Below are positions 1-7,378 of a stretch of DNA of 44,462 nucleotides, piece after piece. The first letter of the stretch is position 1. Each line of letters starts with the position of its first letter. Source of the DNA: Saprospiraceae bacterium (GTDB lineage: Bacteria; Bacteroidota; Bacteroidia; Chitinophagales; Saprospiraceae). Location: assembly GCA_029263015.1 (NCBI GenBank), contig JAJCYI010000018.1, positions 1 through 44,462 of the forward strand, given 5' to 3'. Both the position numbers and the translations under genes were made by a program. The notes beneath the pieces are model-generated. The model was not told the origin of the DNA. It saw only the letters and a list, made by a program, of their open reading frames with translations, and did no database searches.

Positions 1-906
1 CCTCTTTTTTGGTTTTCAGGCCGATCGGATATTGTTTATCCTCAATTCTAACCTCAACACCTAATGGTTGGCCAACATTTCGGGTTTCCGTTCTTTGAAA
101 TAACGTTTTCACTTGTTCATGGGAAGATAGAATTGAACCGCCCAGGGCTCTTTCCACATGGCAGAACAACCTTCGTTCAATAGGGTTATATTTTGAGCAA
201 TAGGGCGGATAATGGGATACTACCATAATTTTATCTATAGTTTTGGCGACACGGAGCATTGCTTTTTTGAAGGCATGGTGCCTATAAGAATTTGCCCCGC
301 CACTGTCGCACAAGACAAGGACCTGGGTGGCATCGGGATATAAGTTTATCCCAAATGCTTCCCACCACCAGATCAGGTTGTCCGCTATAAAACCTGCCGT
401 TTCATAATTGGTGCCTATAGTAATATAACCCTTGTTCTGTTTGGTATCATATATGGCCTGGGGGACTACTTTTCCTGCACTGAGATAGTCATAGTCATGA
501 TCAAAAAGCGGAACATTTTTATTGCTCAATATCGCTTGTCCCCTTGTCAAAAGGCCTAACCGTTCCTTTTTCTTGGTATCTATGGAAAGGACCGGGTTGT
601 TTTCCATACCAGTAAACAGGGCTGTGAGAAATTTGATAATCCGGAACTGCTCTTTCCTGTGGGGGCTTTTCCCTATAGCTATACTTTTGCTCGGTTTCCG
701 TTTGACATACCCGGCCTGTTTTAATATCCGTTTGACAACTTCATTACTGGTCCGTCCCCCATATGCTTCCCCATGCTTTTGGGCTATTTCCCGGGGTTTT
801 AAATAAGTCCATTTGATCTTTTCATCTATTGGGCTGCCCGCGGTATGGGCTTCTACGATCGAAAGGATTTGGGCCGTCAATCCAACCTCAGTCAATTCTT
901 TTTTTT
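1..906 (-). CDS. ISAzo13-family transposase, DDE catalytic part (frame B, truncated by window edge)
   Basis: This frame is open without a stop from the A8 run to the window edge. It reads ELTEVGLTAQILSIVEAH after the hinge. It holds the three acidic catalytic residues in family context: D in NNPVLSIDTKKKERLG (about 520-560), D in VLVLCDSGGANSYRH (about 270-320) and E in CSKYNPIERRLF (about 160-200). There is no start codon at the beginning, so expression requires a frame change from frame A: skipping one base, or transcriptional slippage on the A8 run. The absence of other lesions over about 300 codons suggests a recently active copy. Confidence 0.8.
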
Positions 907-1166
907 CGACCGCCCCCTGCTTTACGCTGACGGCTGTAGTCCACTTTAAAGTCATTTGCCCCCAAATCTTTTAACCCGTTTATTATCGTTTGACGGGAGC
1001 AATCAAAGAGCTTTGATAAATAGCGTTGGCTACCTGGGCCCAGTTGCAAATACTCTTGGGCTAAAAAGTGACGACGCTGTTTTTCTCGCAAACTGCCGAA
1101 ATAGTTTATCTTTTGTCTTGCTATTTCTTCGGTCTCATATGTTACCGTTATTGTGGTCTTGGCCAT
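888..1166 (-). CDS. ISAzo13-family transposase, N-terminal part (frame A)
   Basis: Encodes the N-terminal DNA-binding part of an ISAzo13 transposase, with a helix-turn-helix-like stretch (YLSKLFDCSRQTIINGLKDL) and the basic hinge ending GGGRKK. An in-frame start five codons further upstream (1181) is also possible. Frame A terminates at 888-890, just after a run of eight A (T8 at 899-906 on the plus strand). In family members the hinge continues directly into LTE..., and here that continuation is in the +1 frame. Frame A alone would make a protein without the catalytic domain. Confidence 0.75.
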   Translation of the reverse strand: MAKTTITVTYETEEIARQKINYFGSLREKQRRHFLAQEYLQLGPGSQRYLSKLFDCSRQTIINGLKDLGANDFKVDYSRQRKAGGGRKKRID

Positions 1167-1315
1167 GATCGTTTTTTGCAAAGATACCCACTTGGCCTAA
1201 ATTATTTATTTTCTTTTACATAGCTGTGTCCTACGGAAGTATTTTTTAAGGAAAAATAGCGGAAAAAGATGTTTTAAAAATTACCGAATTAATTAGTACG
1301 TGGCACTTATCTGTT

Positions 1316-1346
1316 GGGCTTTCGTTTGGTTTAAATAAGAAAGCCC
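1316..1346 (-). terminator. hairpin downstream of tyrA
   Basis: Inverted repeat GGGCTTTC / GAAAGCCC (8 bp arms, 15-nt loop) 10 nt beyond the tyrA stop. It is the likely end of the aromatic operon. The T-rich flank is better on the plus-strand side than on the minus side, so terminator function is only probable. Confidence 0.45.
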
Positions 1347-1355
1347 ATTTAATTT

Positions 1356-2195
1356 TTATTCAATAATTTCTCCGATCCGGTTGGCATCGACCATCTGCTG
1401 GTGGAAGCCTTCGAAATCATTTTTTATCAAAAAACTCCTGAACTGGGAAAGCACATTGATGTGTTCGTCCAGAACATCCAAAACGTTGTCTCTGTTTTGG
1501 CGGAAGATTGGCGTCCACATATCCGGTGAACTTTTCGCCAGACGAACAGTCGAAGCAAAACCGCTGCTCGCCAATTCAAAAATCTGCTTTTCATCTTTTT
1601 CTTTTTCTAAAACGGTAAGTGCCAATGCAAACGAACTGATGTGTGAAATATGCGAAACATATGCTGTATGGACATCATGCTCCTTGCTGCCAAGGCGGGT
1701 GATCTTCATGCTCATCGACTGGTACATTTTTTCCACCAGTTTGACAGCGCTTGGCCTGCTGTCTTCCACATCACAGAGTACTGTGTATTTTCCATCAAAT
1801 AAGTTGGGGATGGCAGCCTCAATACCTGAGTATTCCGTTCCTGCCATTGGGTGCGTGGCAACGAAGTTTTGGCGATTGGGGTGAGCTTTTACTGTTTTCA
1901 AAATACGCCGTTTGGTAGAGCCTACATCTATGACGACCTGATCTTCTATCAAGTCCAAAATAATTGGCAACAATCGTAACATTGCATCCACAGGTGTCGC
2001 CAAGATCACAAGATCAGCTTCGGTCACGCCTCTTTCCAAAGGCATGTCCTCGTCAATAATGCGCCGACGCAATGCCTTGTCAAGACTGCATTGAATGTTA
2101 TCCACGCCGATGATTTTACCGGCAAACCCATTCTCCTTTAAGCTGATGGCCATGCTGCCCCCAATGTGGCCCAGTCCAATGATCGTTATAGTCAT
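1356..2195 (-). CDS. tyrA: prephenate dehydrogenase
   Basis: Oxidative decarboxylation of prephenate to 4-hydroxyphenylpyruvate, the tyrosine branch. A Rossmann dinucleotide motif lies at the very N-terminus (IIGLGHIGGSMA), followed by the prephenate dehydrogenase pattern ATPVDAMLRLLP, DVGSTK and the substrate-site HPMAGTEYSG. I place the start at the ATG at 2193-2195, giving 279 residues. The frame is open 33 codons further upstream, but that part overlaps the aminotransferase and precedes the Rossmann fold. The start overlaps the upstream stop as ATGA, implying translational coupling. No chorismate mutase domain is fused and no ACT domain is seen. Confidence 0.93.
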   Translation of the reverse strand: MTITIIGLGHIGGSMAISLKENGFAGKIIGVDNIQCSLDKALRRRIIDEDMPLERGVTEADLVILATPVDAMLRLLPIILDLIEDQVVIDVGSTKRRILKTVKAHPNRQNFVATHPMAGTEYSGIEAAIPNLFDGKYTVLCDVEDSRPSAVKLVEKMYQSMSMKITRLGSKEHDVHTAYVSHISHISSFALALTVLEKEKDEKQIFELASSGFASTVRLAKSSPDMWTPIFRQNRDNVLDVLDEHINVLSQFRSFLIKNDFEGFHQQMVDANRIGEIIE

Positions 2196-3403
2196 TTTGA
2201 TGCTGTCGTTAATGTTACGGGTGCTGTCATGCGAACATGACGGTTGCTTTTTATTCTCTTTATCGCTTTCGAAAATACTTCCTCTTTTGAACAAAGTGAA
2301 ATACGGATGTACTGCTCGCCCTGTGATCCAAAAACGCCACCTGGTGTCAGGAATACATGGAACTTGTAAAGTATTTCATCCGAAAGTTCATAACTGTTGT
2401 GGTAAGTGCTGGGGATTCTTGCCCACACAAATAAACCCGCCGCACTTTCTTGCCAAGAGCAATTCAGAAGGGACAACAGTTCAAATACTTTTTCCCTCCT
2501 TTTAGAATAAATAGTATTTAATTCCTGATGCCAGCCACTTTCCAATTGCAGGGCTTTAACGGCAGCCAGTTGCACGGGCTTAAACATGCCCGAATCCATA
2601 TTGCTTTTGAAACGAAGCACGGTCTGGAGCAATGCGGTGTCCCCGGCCAACATACCCACCCGCCATCCAGCCATGTTATGCGATTTGCTGAGGGAGTTCA
2701 ATTCAAGCGCTGCTCCGCTTACATTTGGGATCGATAATATGCTCAGGTAATTATCATTTAGCGCAAAGCTGTAAGGGTTGTCGTTGACAATGAGGATGCT
2801 GTGTTTTCGGGCAAATGCAACCAGCTTCTCAAAAAATGGTTTATTGGCACTCACCCCAGTTGGCATATTAGGGTAATTGATCCATAAGATTTTCACAAGC
2901 CGCAAATCTTCTTTTTCCAAAGCATCCAAGTCTGGCAGCCAGTTGTTTTTTTCGGATAAATGGTATTCAATGACATTTGCGCCTGCCAGTTTGGTGGCAG
3001 TGCCGTATGCCGGATAGCCAGGATTGGGAACTAGCGCTGTATCGCCTTCTCCCAGAAAACTCATGGCGATATGAACAATGCCTTCTTTGGAGCCGATTAA
3101 GGGCAACACTTCATCCTCTGGGCTAAGGGATACGCCATAATATTGGGCGTACCAATTGGCAAATGCCTGCCGCAATTCTGGGATGCCCCAATAACTTTGA
3201 TAAGCATGGGTAGTCGGCAATTGGCTTTGCGAATTTAGTTCAGCAACAACGTCCTTGTGCGGTGGCAAGTCAGGGCTGCCAATGCCGAGGTTCAACACGT
3301 CTTTCCCCTCACTTCTCATAGTTGCGATCTCATGGAGTTTTTTTGAAAAATAATACTCCTGAACAGATTGTAACCTTTTAGCAGGTTGTATGATGGTCTG
3401 CAT
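2192..3403 (-). CDS. PLP-dependent class I/II aminotransferase of the aromatic operon
   Basis: Fold-type I aminotransferase of 403 residues. The PLP lysine is Lys240 in LNSLSKSHNMAGWRVG; NPGYPAYG (127-134) and INYPNMPTG (about 175-183) form the usual cofactor and substrate region. Between pheA and tyrA it most likely transaminates phenylpyruvate/4-hydroxyphenylpyruvate or prephenate in Phe and Tyr synthesis. The exact substrate cannot be read from sequence; the family also contains aspartate and LL-diaminopimelate aminotransferases. Spacing to pheA is 12 nt, and its stop overlaps the tyrA start by 4 nt. Confidence 0.88.
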   Translation of the reverse strand: MQTIIQPAKRLQSVQEYYFSKKLHEIATMRSEGKDVLNLGIGSPDLPPHKDVVAELNSQSQLPTTHAYQSYWGIPELRQAFANWYAQYYGVSLSPEDEVLPLIGSKEGIVHIAMSFLGEGDTALVPNPGYPAYGTATKLAGANVIEYHLSEKNNWLPDLDALEKEDLRLVKILWINYPNMPTGVSANKPFFEKLVAFARKHSILIVNDNPYSFALNDNYLSILSIPNVSGAALELNSLSKSHNMAGWRVGMLAGDTALLQTVLRFKSNMDSGMFKPVQLAAVKALQLESGWHQELNTIYSKRREKVFELLSLLNCSWQESAAGLFVWARIPSTYHNSYELSDEILYKFHVFLTPGGVFGSQGEQYIRISLCSKEEVFSKAIKRIKSNRHVRMTAPVTLTTASK

Positions 3404-3415
3404 TTTAATCTTATT

Positions 3416-4300
3416 TTATAGTTCAATATGTTCCCCTTCCTTGTAAACCCCCAGGATTTTTAAATCTGTGACCAATGGCTTCAATGATTCGATGCCTTGC
3501 CGCCATTGCATTTCTCCGTTACATATAAAATCTACAAAAAAGAAATATTCCCATTGTTTACCTGCAATGGGAATGGACTGGATCTTGGTCATGTTGAGAT
3601 CATAGGCAGCCATGACGCTCAACACTTTGTGCAGGCTTCCCACTTTGTGGCTAACGGAGAAACACAACGAAACTTTATTGGCACCGGAAGCTATGCGGCA
3701 TTCGGCCTCACGTTCCAATACCAAAAAACGGGTGTAGTTCATATTGTTTGTTTCGATGCTTTCGGCAATTATTTCAAGGCCATACATATCTGCTGCAAGA
3801 GAGCTGGCGATCGCTCCAGCTTCTTCCATTTTTTGTTCATTGATTTTCTTGGCACTCAATGCTGTGTCTTCTGTCTCGATCAAATGAATATGTGGGTATT
3901 GTTGAAAAAACTTCTTGCATTGGGCAATAGCCATTGGATGGGAATAGACTTCTCGGATATCCTCGATTTGTTGGTCGGGAAGCGCCATCAGGTTTTGTTT
4001 GATGCGGAGATATATTTCGCCAGAAGCTTGCAGGTGGTTCTCCAACAAGCGGTAGTAATTGCTCATAATGCTGCCCGCTAGTGTATTCTCAATGGCCATT
4101 AGGCCAAGGTCTGCAGTTTTGTTACTGACCAATTCTACCATATCATCGAAAGTATGTCCAGGAATTGCCGATACCTCCATGTCTTTAAAAAAGTGTCGAG
4201 CAGCAATATCGTGGAATGCGCCGGGGTAACCTTGTATGGCAACCTTCACCTCTTTTGGTGTCTTACCTGTAGTTTTTGATGTTTTTGTCAATGTGTCCAT
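3416..4300 (-). CDS. pheA: prephenate dehydratase
   Basis: Converts prephenate to phenylpyruvate. The PDT domain covers about residues 18-195 (VAIQGYPGAFHDIAARHFF, then NYTRFLVLERE containing the TRF motif at 190-192). A C-terminal ACT domain at about 208-285 is the usual Phe-feedback site: GSLHKVL (221-227) corresponds to the GALxxxL motif, while the ESRP motif position reads QSIP (241-244). No chorismate mutase domain is fused. The first 17 residues are Thr/Lys-rich and lie outside the domain. First gene of the operon pheA-aminotransferase-tyrA, directly downstream of a leader peptide and terminator. Confidence 0.93.
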   Translation of the reverse strand: MDTLTKTSKTTGKTPKEVKVAIQGYPGAFHDIAARHFFKDMEVSAIPGHTFDDMVELVSNKTADLGLMAIENTLAGSIMSNYYRLLENHLQASGEIYLRIKQNLMALPDQQIEDIREVYSHPMAIAQCKKFFQQYPHIHLIETEDTALSAKKINEQKMEEAGAIASSLAADMYGLEIIAESIETNNMNYTRFLVLEREAECRIASGANKVSLCFSVSHKVGSLHKVLSVMAAYDLNMTKIQSIPIAGKQWEYFFFVDFICNGEMQWRQGIESLKPLVTDLKILGVYKEGEHIEL

Positions 4301-4324
4301 TGATTAGGATTCAAAAATTTGGAC

Positions 4325-4349
4325 AAAAAAAAAGCCCCGCTTGCGGGAC
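4325..4349 (-). terminator. attenuator terminator upstream of pheA
   Basis: On the minus strand, a GC-rich hairpin GTCCCG-CAAG-CGGGGC followed directly by nine T. It is a textbook intrinsic terminator, but it lies 24 nt before the pheA start codon and 45 nt after the stop of the Phe/Tyr-rich leader peptide. Its position between promoter and first gene makes it a transcription attenuator rather than an operon end. I could not identify a convincing antiterminator; GGGA just after the leader stop can pair with TCCC of the left arm (4 bp only). Confidence 0.85.
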
Positions 4350-4394
4350 GTCCAAATTTATCTTCTTACCTGTAGAACAAAATTTAGCATTCCC

Positions 4395-4454
4395 TCATGT
4401 TTGAGCATAAAAGTAAAAGCTAAAAAAATAAAAACTGTTCTGATGCAGGTTCAT
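4395..4454 (-). CDS. Phe/Tyr-rich leader peptide of the pheA operon
   Basis: Short frame MNLHQNSFYFFSFYFYAQT (19 codons plus TGA). Eight of nine consecutive codons (residues 8-16) are Phe or Tyr (5 Phe, 3 Tyr), and the operon downstream makes exactly those two amino acids. A promoter-like element lies 20 nt upstream and an intrinsic terminator downstream, before pheA. The likely mechanism is ribosome-mediated attenuation: shortage of charged tRNA-Phe or tRNA-Tyr stalls the ribosome in the control codons and prevents terminator formation. Composition, position and terminator are directly visible; the mechanism is inferred from trp/phe/his leaders. Confidence 0.85.
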   Translation of the reverse strand: MNLHQNSFYFFSFYFYAQT

Positions 4455-4474
4455 ATTTATTTATATTGAAGGCA

Positions 4475-4482
4475 CAAACATA
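4475..4482 (-). promoter_or_regulatory. Bacteroidota -7 element of the pheA leader
   Basis: TATGTTTG on the minus strand matches the Bacteroidota -7 consensus TAnnTTTG. A CTTG (consensus TTTG) occurs 20 nt upstream. It would place transcription start shortly before the leader-peptide ATG. Confidence 0.6.
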
Positions 4483-4543
4483 TGGGGAATATCCAATTAG
4501 TGCAAGAAAGACTATGTTTTTCTTAAAGCGAAGGACTTCATCC

Positions 4544-4592
4544 AAAAAACAAAACCCCTGCAATAATTATAATTGTGGGGGTTTTGTTTTTT
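4544..4592 (-). terminator. bidirectional intrinsic terminator after the T9SS-cargo gene
   Basis: A perfect 15-bp inverted repeat (AAAAAACAAAACCCC / GGGGTTTTGTTTTTT) with a 19-nt AT-rich loop. It lies 13 nt past the stop of the minus-strand secreted-protein gene and ahead of the pheA leader promoter, so it insulates the two units. The A-rich and T-rich arms would work in either direction. Confidence 0.8.
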
Positions 4593-4605
4593 GTGGTATG
4601 CAACT

Positions 4606-5334
4606 TTATGGTCGGATATTGCGCTTGCTAATCCTCACTGTTTTCACAACTTTATTGTATTCGTCAACCATACTGACGAGGTAAATCCCGTCGGGCAAAT
4701 GAGATACATCATAACTGCTGCCATTGTGCGTGGCGAATGCTTGAACCCGTTTTCCAAGGATATTAGAAATCCAGATTTTCTTGACAAAATTATTGTTGGA
4801 CACTGAAATGAAATTAGCGGTTGGATTTGGGAATACCCGCAGGGTAGACTTCTCCCGCTCGCTGACATCGGTAGCGTTTTCAACACAAACGTCATAATCA
4901 GCAGTTGCGATAATATTGGTAGCGTCATTAATGTTGCTCAGTTGGATCATAGGTTGACCGCAACCCGAAACACCGTTTGGCTTAAAATAAAGCTGAAGGA
5001 CGGAAGTGTCTCCTGGGTTCAATTCCACGGGTACGGTTACAGGGCCACCATAATTTGTGGCAACACCATAGATATTGCAATTATTTTTATCGCATATTTT
5101 GAAGTCCCATTCTTCAGGGCAATTGGTGCCGGATGTAATGAGTTCCCATTTCACGTTCATGGTCTGGTCAGACGTATTGGTGAAAATGCCATATGCGATT
5201 TCTGAAGCGTTGGGATTTGAAAAATCAATAAGGAAGGTTTCTAGGTATGGGTTCGGCTCAACAACAAGGTCGGCTTGAGCCTGAATTTGAAGGGTGAGTA
5301 AAATAAAAAGAAAAAAAGGTATCAGTTGTTTCAT
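4606..5334 (-). CDS. secreted protein with T9SS type A sorting domain
   Basis: A 242-residue secreted protein of unknown function. The signal peptide is about residues 1-20 (hydrophobic core PFFLFILLTLQIQA, cleavage near AQA). The central region is beta-rich with a TNTSDQTMNVKW segment and several Cys (WDFKICDKNNCNIYG). The C-terminal 75 residues form a Por-secretion/T9SS type A domain (LRVFPNPTANFISV..., ...LPDGIYLVSMV...KTVRISK), which directs export through the outer membrane by the type IX system. Single-gene unit with its own terminator. The central domain was not recognised. Confidence 0.85.
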   Translation of the reverse strand: MKQLIPFFLFILLTLQIQAQADLVVEPNPYLETFLIDFSNPNASEIAYGIFTNTSDQTMNVKWELITSGTNCPEEWDFKICDKNNCNIYGVATNYGGPVTVPVELNPGDTSVLQLYFKPNGVSGCGQPMIQLSNINDATNIIATADYDVCVENATDVSEREKSTLRVFPNPTANFISVSNNNFVKKIWISNILGKRVQAFATHNGSSYDVSHLPDGIYLVSMVDEYNKVVKTVRISKRNIRP

Positions 5335-5357
5335 ATCGTTTATTTTAACTTGAACTG

Positions 5358-5365
5358 CAAAACTA
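5358..5365 (-). promoter_or_regulatory. possible -7 element for the T9SS-cargo gene
   Basis: TAGTTTTG on the minus strand matches TAnnTTTG, 24 nt before the start codon. No TTTG at 19-21 nt spacing is present, so support is partial. Confidence 0.35.
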
Positions 5366-5594
5366 AATTTATTCGGTAGTTTATCTCCACAAAATCAATA
5401 CTAAATGAGTAAAAGTCAAGTCATTTATCTTTTCTTTAACAGCAGGTACAATATAATGGTTTTGAGTGGGTAGGTGCTGTCGGATAGCGTACCCTACACA
5501 AATCAAACCATTGTTTGGGCTATGGAGAGATTGGCAAGCGTGCAAACTTTCGCATTGGAGAATTGTTTGTCTTTTTTTCAAATCAAAATTTACA

Positions 5595-6002
5595 ATGAGA
5601 ATTTCTGCCTTCCGAAGAGCCCATTTCAATGCTGCCCACCGGCTTCATAACCCCAATTGGTCGGATGAAAAAAATGCTGAGATATTTGGTCTGTGCAACC
5701 TGCCCAACTACCACGGGCACAATTACGAACTTGAGGTGAAAGTAACTGGAGAAGTTGATCCAGAAACTGGGTTTTTAATTGATTTGAAAATATTGAAAGA
5801 CATCATTAAAGAGCAAATCGAGGATCGTTTCGATCATAAAAACCTGAACCTTGATAGAGAAGAATTCAAAAACCTGAATCCAACAACTGAAAACATTTGC
5901 TATATCATTTGGGGGATCCTCCGCCAACATTTGGATAAAAAATACGACCTTGCCGTCCGGCTGTATGAAACGCCAAGAAATTTTGTGGAATATCCTGCCT
6001 GA
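5595..6002 (+). CDS. queD: 6-carboxytetrahydropterin synthase / PTPS-family protein
   Basis: QueD/6-pyruvoyltetrahydropterin synthase family, 135 residues; in bacteria usually the step making 6-carboxy-5,6,7,8-tetrahydropterin for queuosine/preQ0. Zinc-ligand histidines are visible in HFNAAHRL (His15) and HGH (His40, His42), and the catalytic Cys34 lies in FGLCNLP. The frame is open upstream to 5466, but the family start is clearly MRISAFRRAHFNAAHRL, so the ATG at 5595 is chosen. It stands alone, with no other queuosine genes nearby; a folate/biopterin role cannot be excluded. Confidence 0.9.
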   Translation: MRISAFRRAHFNAAHRLHNPNWSDEKNAEIFGLCNLPNYHGHNYELEVKVTGEVDPETGFLIDLKILKDIIKEQIEDRFDHKNLNLDREEFKNLNPTTENICYIIWGILRQHLDKKYDLAVRLYETPRNFVEYPA

Positions 6003-6038
6003 CTACCCAAACTCAACGTTCACCAACTCCTCCAATAG

Positions 6039-6692
6039 ATGCAAGAATTTACGAAAACAGACCGCAACAAAGTAAAACGCATTCCCAAACGTGGGCATTA
6101 TGACAGCAAAACCATCTATGAAATCTTGGATGCAGGCTTTCTATGCCATGCAGGATTTACAGTAGATGGACAGCCATATGTCATTCCGACCGCTTATGGC
6201 AGGGAAGGGGACATGATTTACCTCCACGGTTCTGCCAAAAGCAGGATGATGATGAACCTTGAAAAAGGCATCCCTGTCTGCATCACCGTTACTCACCTCG
6301 ATGGACTTGTGCTGGCCCGTTCTTCTTTTCACCATTCGATGAATTACCGCTCGGCAGTCGTATTTGGTACTGCTCATAAAATAGAAGGGGAGGAAAAACA
6401 AAAAGCCCTTTTTATTATTTCTGAAAACATATTGAAAGGCCGGTGGGGCGAAGCGCGGGAACCCAATGCAAAGGAAATGAAAGCGACGACTGTACTTTGC
6501 ATGGAGATTGAAAGCGCTTCCGCAAAAATCAGGACAGGCCCTCCCGGCGATGAAAAGGAAGATTATGCATTGCCTGTCTGGGCAGGGATCGTTCCTTTTT
6601 TCCAGGGAATTGGGAAACCCGAAGATGATCCACTTTTGTCGGAAGGGATTCCGGTTGACAAAAGTGTTAAGAACCTTTATGAAAAAGATTGA
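6039..6692 (+). CDS. pyridoxamine 5'-phosphate oxidase family (FMN-binding split barrel) protein
   Basis: 217 residues with the flavin-binding split-barrel pattern of the Nim/PNPOx-like family: RGHYDSKTIYEILDAGFLCHAGFTVDGQPYVIPTAYGREGDMIYLHGSAKSRMMMNL, then the strand SAVVFGTAHKIEG. Members bind FMN or F420/haem and often reduce or detoxify small compounds. The substrate here is unknown. It follows queD by 36 nt on the same strand, which may be co-transcription without functional linkage. True PNP oxidase (PdxH) motifs are not evident. Confidence 0.82.
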   Translation: MQEFTKTDRNKVKRIPKRGHYDSKTIYEILDAGFLCHAGFTVDGQPYVIPTAYGREGDMIYLHGSAKSRMMMNLEKGIPVCITVTHLDGLVLARSSFHHSMNYRSAVVFGTAHKIEGEEKQKALFIISENILKGRWGEAREPNAKEMKATTVLCMEIESASAKIRTGPPGDEKEDYALPVWAGIVPFFQGIGKPEDDPLLSEGIPVDKSVKNLYEKD

Positions 6693-6713
6693 TAGAATCG
6701 ACAATTTCTGTTG

Positions 6714-6748
6714 AAGTTAGGGGGCAACTTAAAGTTGCCCCCTAACTT
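6714..6748. repeat. perfect palindromic repeat, 17-bp arms
   Basis: AAGTTAGGGGGCAACTT, one centre base, then its exact reverse complement. It has no T tract, so it is a palindromic repeat rather than a plain terminator, though it may stop or stabilise the transcript of the upstream gene. It shares the architecture (G-rich arm, AACTT-n-AAGTT core) with the palindrome inside the allantoicase gene at 23721-23745. Confidence 0.8.
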
Positions 6749-6777
6749 GACTGCCAAATTTGGATAACTAAAAAAAT

Positions 6778-7299
6778 ATGAAAAACATAAACAAGCGCCC
6801 ACAACCACATGAATATGGTGAGTTTTATCAGGGGTACGTTGAAAAAGTAAAAACGGATAATTTGTACGAAGCTTTGGCCAGCGGTAAAAAACTTGCAGTT
6901 GATTTTTTCAAAAGCCTCCCTGACGAAAAATGGGAACATAAATACGCTCCTGGCAAATGGAACATCAAAGAATTATTGCAGCATTTGATCGATGGGGAAC
7001 GGGTATTGGCATATCGGGCACTGCGCATTGCCCGAAACGATGCGACTCCATTGCCAGGTTTCGACGAAAATGATTTTGCTGCCAATTGCCAGGCCAACAA
7101 GCGCTCACCAAATTCCTTGATAACGGAATATGAATCGGTGCGCGATTCTACCTTACACCTGTTCCGCTCGCTCGACAGCAATGAACTTAGCCGCATCGGG
7201 ACCGCCAGCAACCAACCTGCTTCTCCACTTGCCATCGGTTTTATTATCGCTGGGCACGAACTGCACCACATTGACATCATAAAAGAAAGGTATTTATAG
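6778..7299 (+). CDS. DinB family protein
   Basis: 173-residue four-helix DinB/YfiT-like putative metal-dependent protein. Candidate metal ligands are His69 (WNIKELLQHLIDGERV) and the C-terminal HELHH cluster (160-164), in the family's typical positions. The superfamily contains thiol S-transferases and DNA-damage-induced proteins, so no specific reaction is assigned. A 35-bp palindrome lies just upstream. Confidence 0.87.
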   Translation: MKNINKRPQPHEYGEFYQGYVEKVKTDNLYEALASGKKLAVDFFKSLPDEKWEHKYAPGKWNIKELLQHLIDGERVLAYRALRIARNDATPLPGFDENDFAANCQANKRSPNSLITEYESVRDSTLHLFRSLDSNELSRIGTASNQPASPLAIGFIIAGHELHHIDIIKERYL

Positions 7300-7378
7300 G
7301 CTCGGACTTGGTGCAAGTCTTTCGATGGTGGTAATGGCTTTTCCCAAAAAGCCGTATCTTACGTTTCAAAAATCGGCC

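Larger units (their letters stand above)
1..1166 (-). mobile_element. ISAzo13-family insertion sequence, partial
   Basis: The minus strand carries an almost complete ISAzo13-type transposase (Rhodopirellula-type DDE domain) split into two frames and truncated by the left window edge. The far inverted repeat lies outside the window. The near one cannot be identified without its partner; it should lie in the AT-rich stretch at about 1180-1260. The element is downstream of tyrA and oriented the same way. Family assignment rests on recognisable motifs: GGGRKK hinge, SIDTKKKE, CDSGGANSYRH and KYNPIERRLF. Confidence 0.85.

Noticed and set aside
2196-2294. 33-residue N-terminal extension of TyrA
   Set aside because: Lies wholly within the aminotransferase gene and precedes the Rossmann fold; the ATGA overlap start at 2195 is far more likely.
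6714-6748. Palindrome as an intrinsic terminator
   Set aside because: Strong stem but no T tract on either strand and almost no loop; described as a palindromic repeat, although it may affect transcription.
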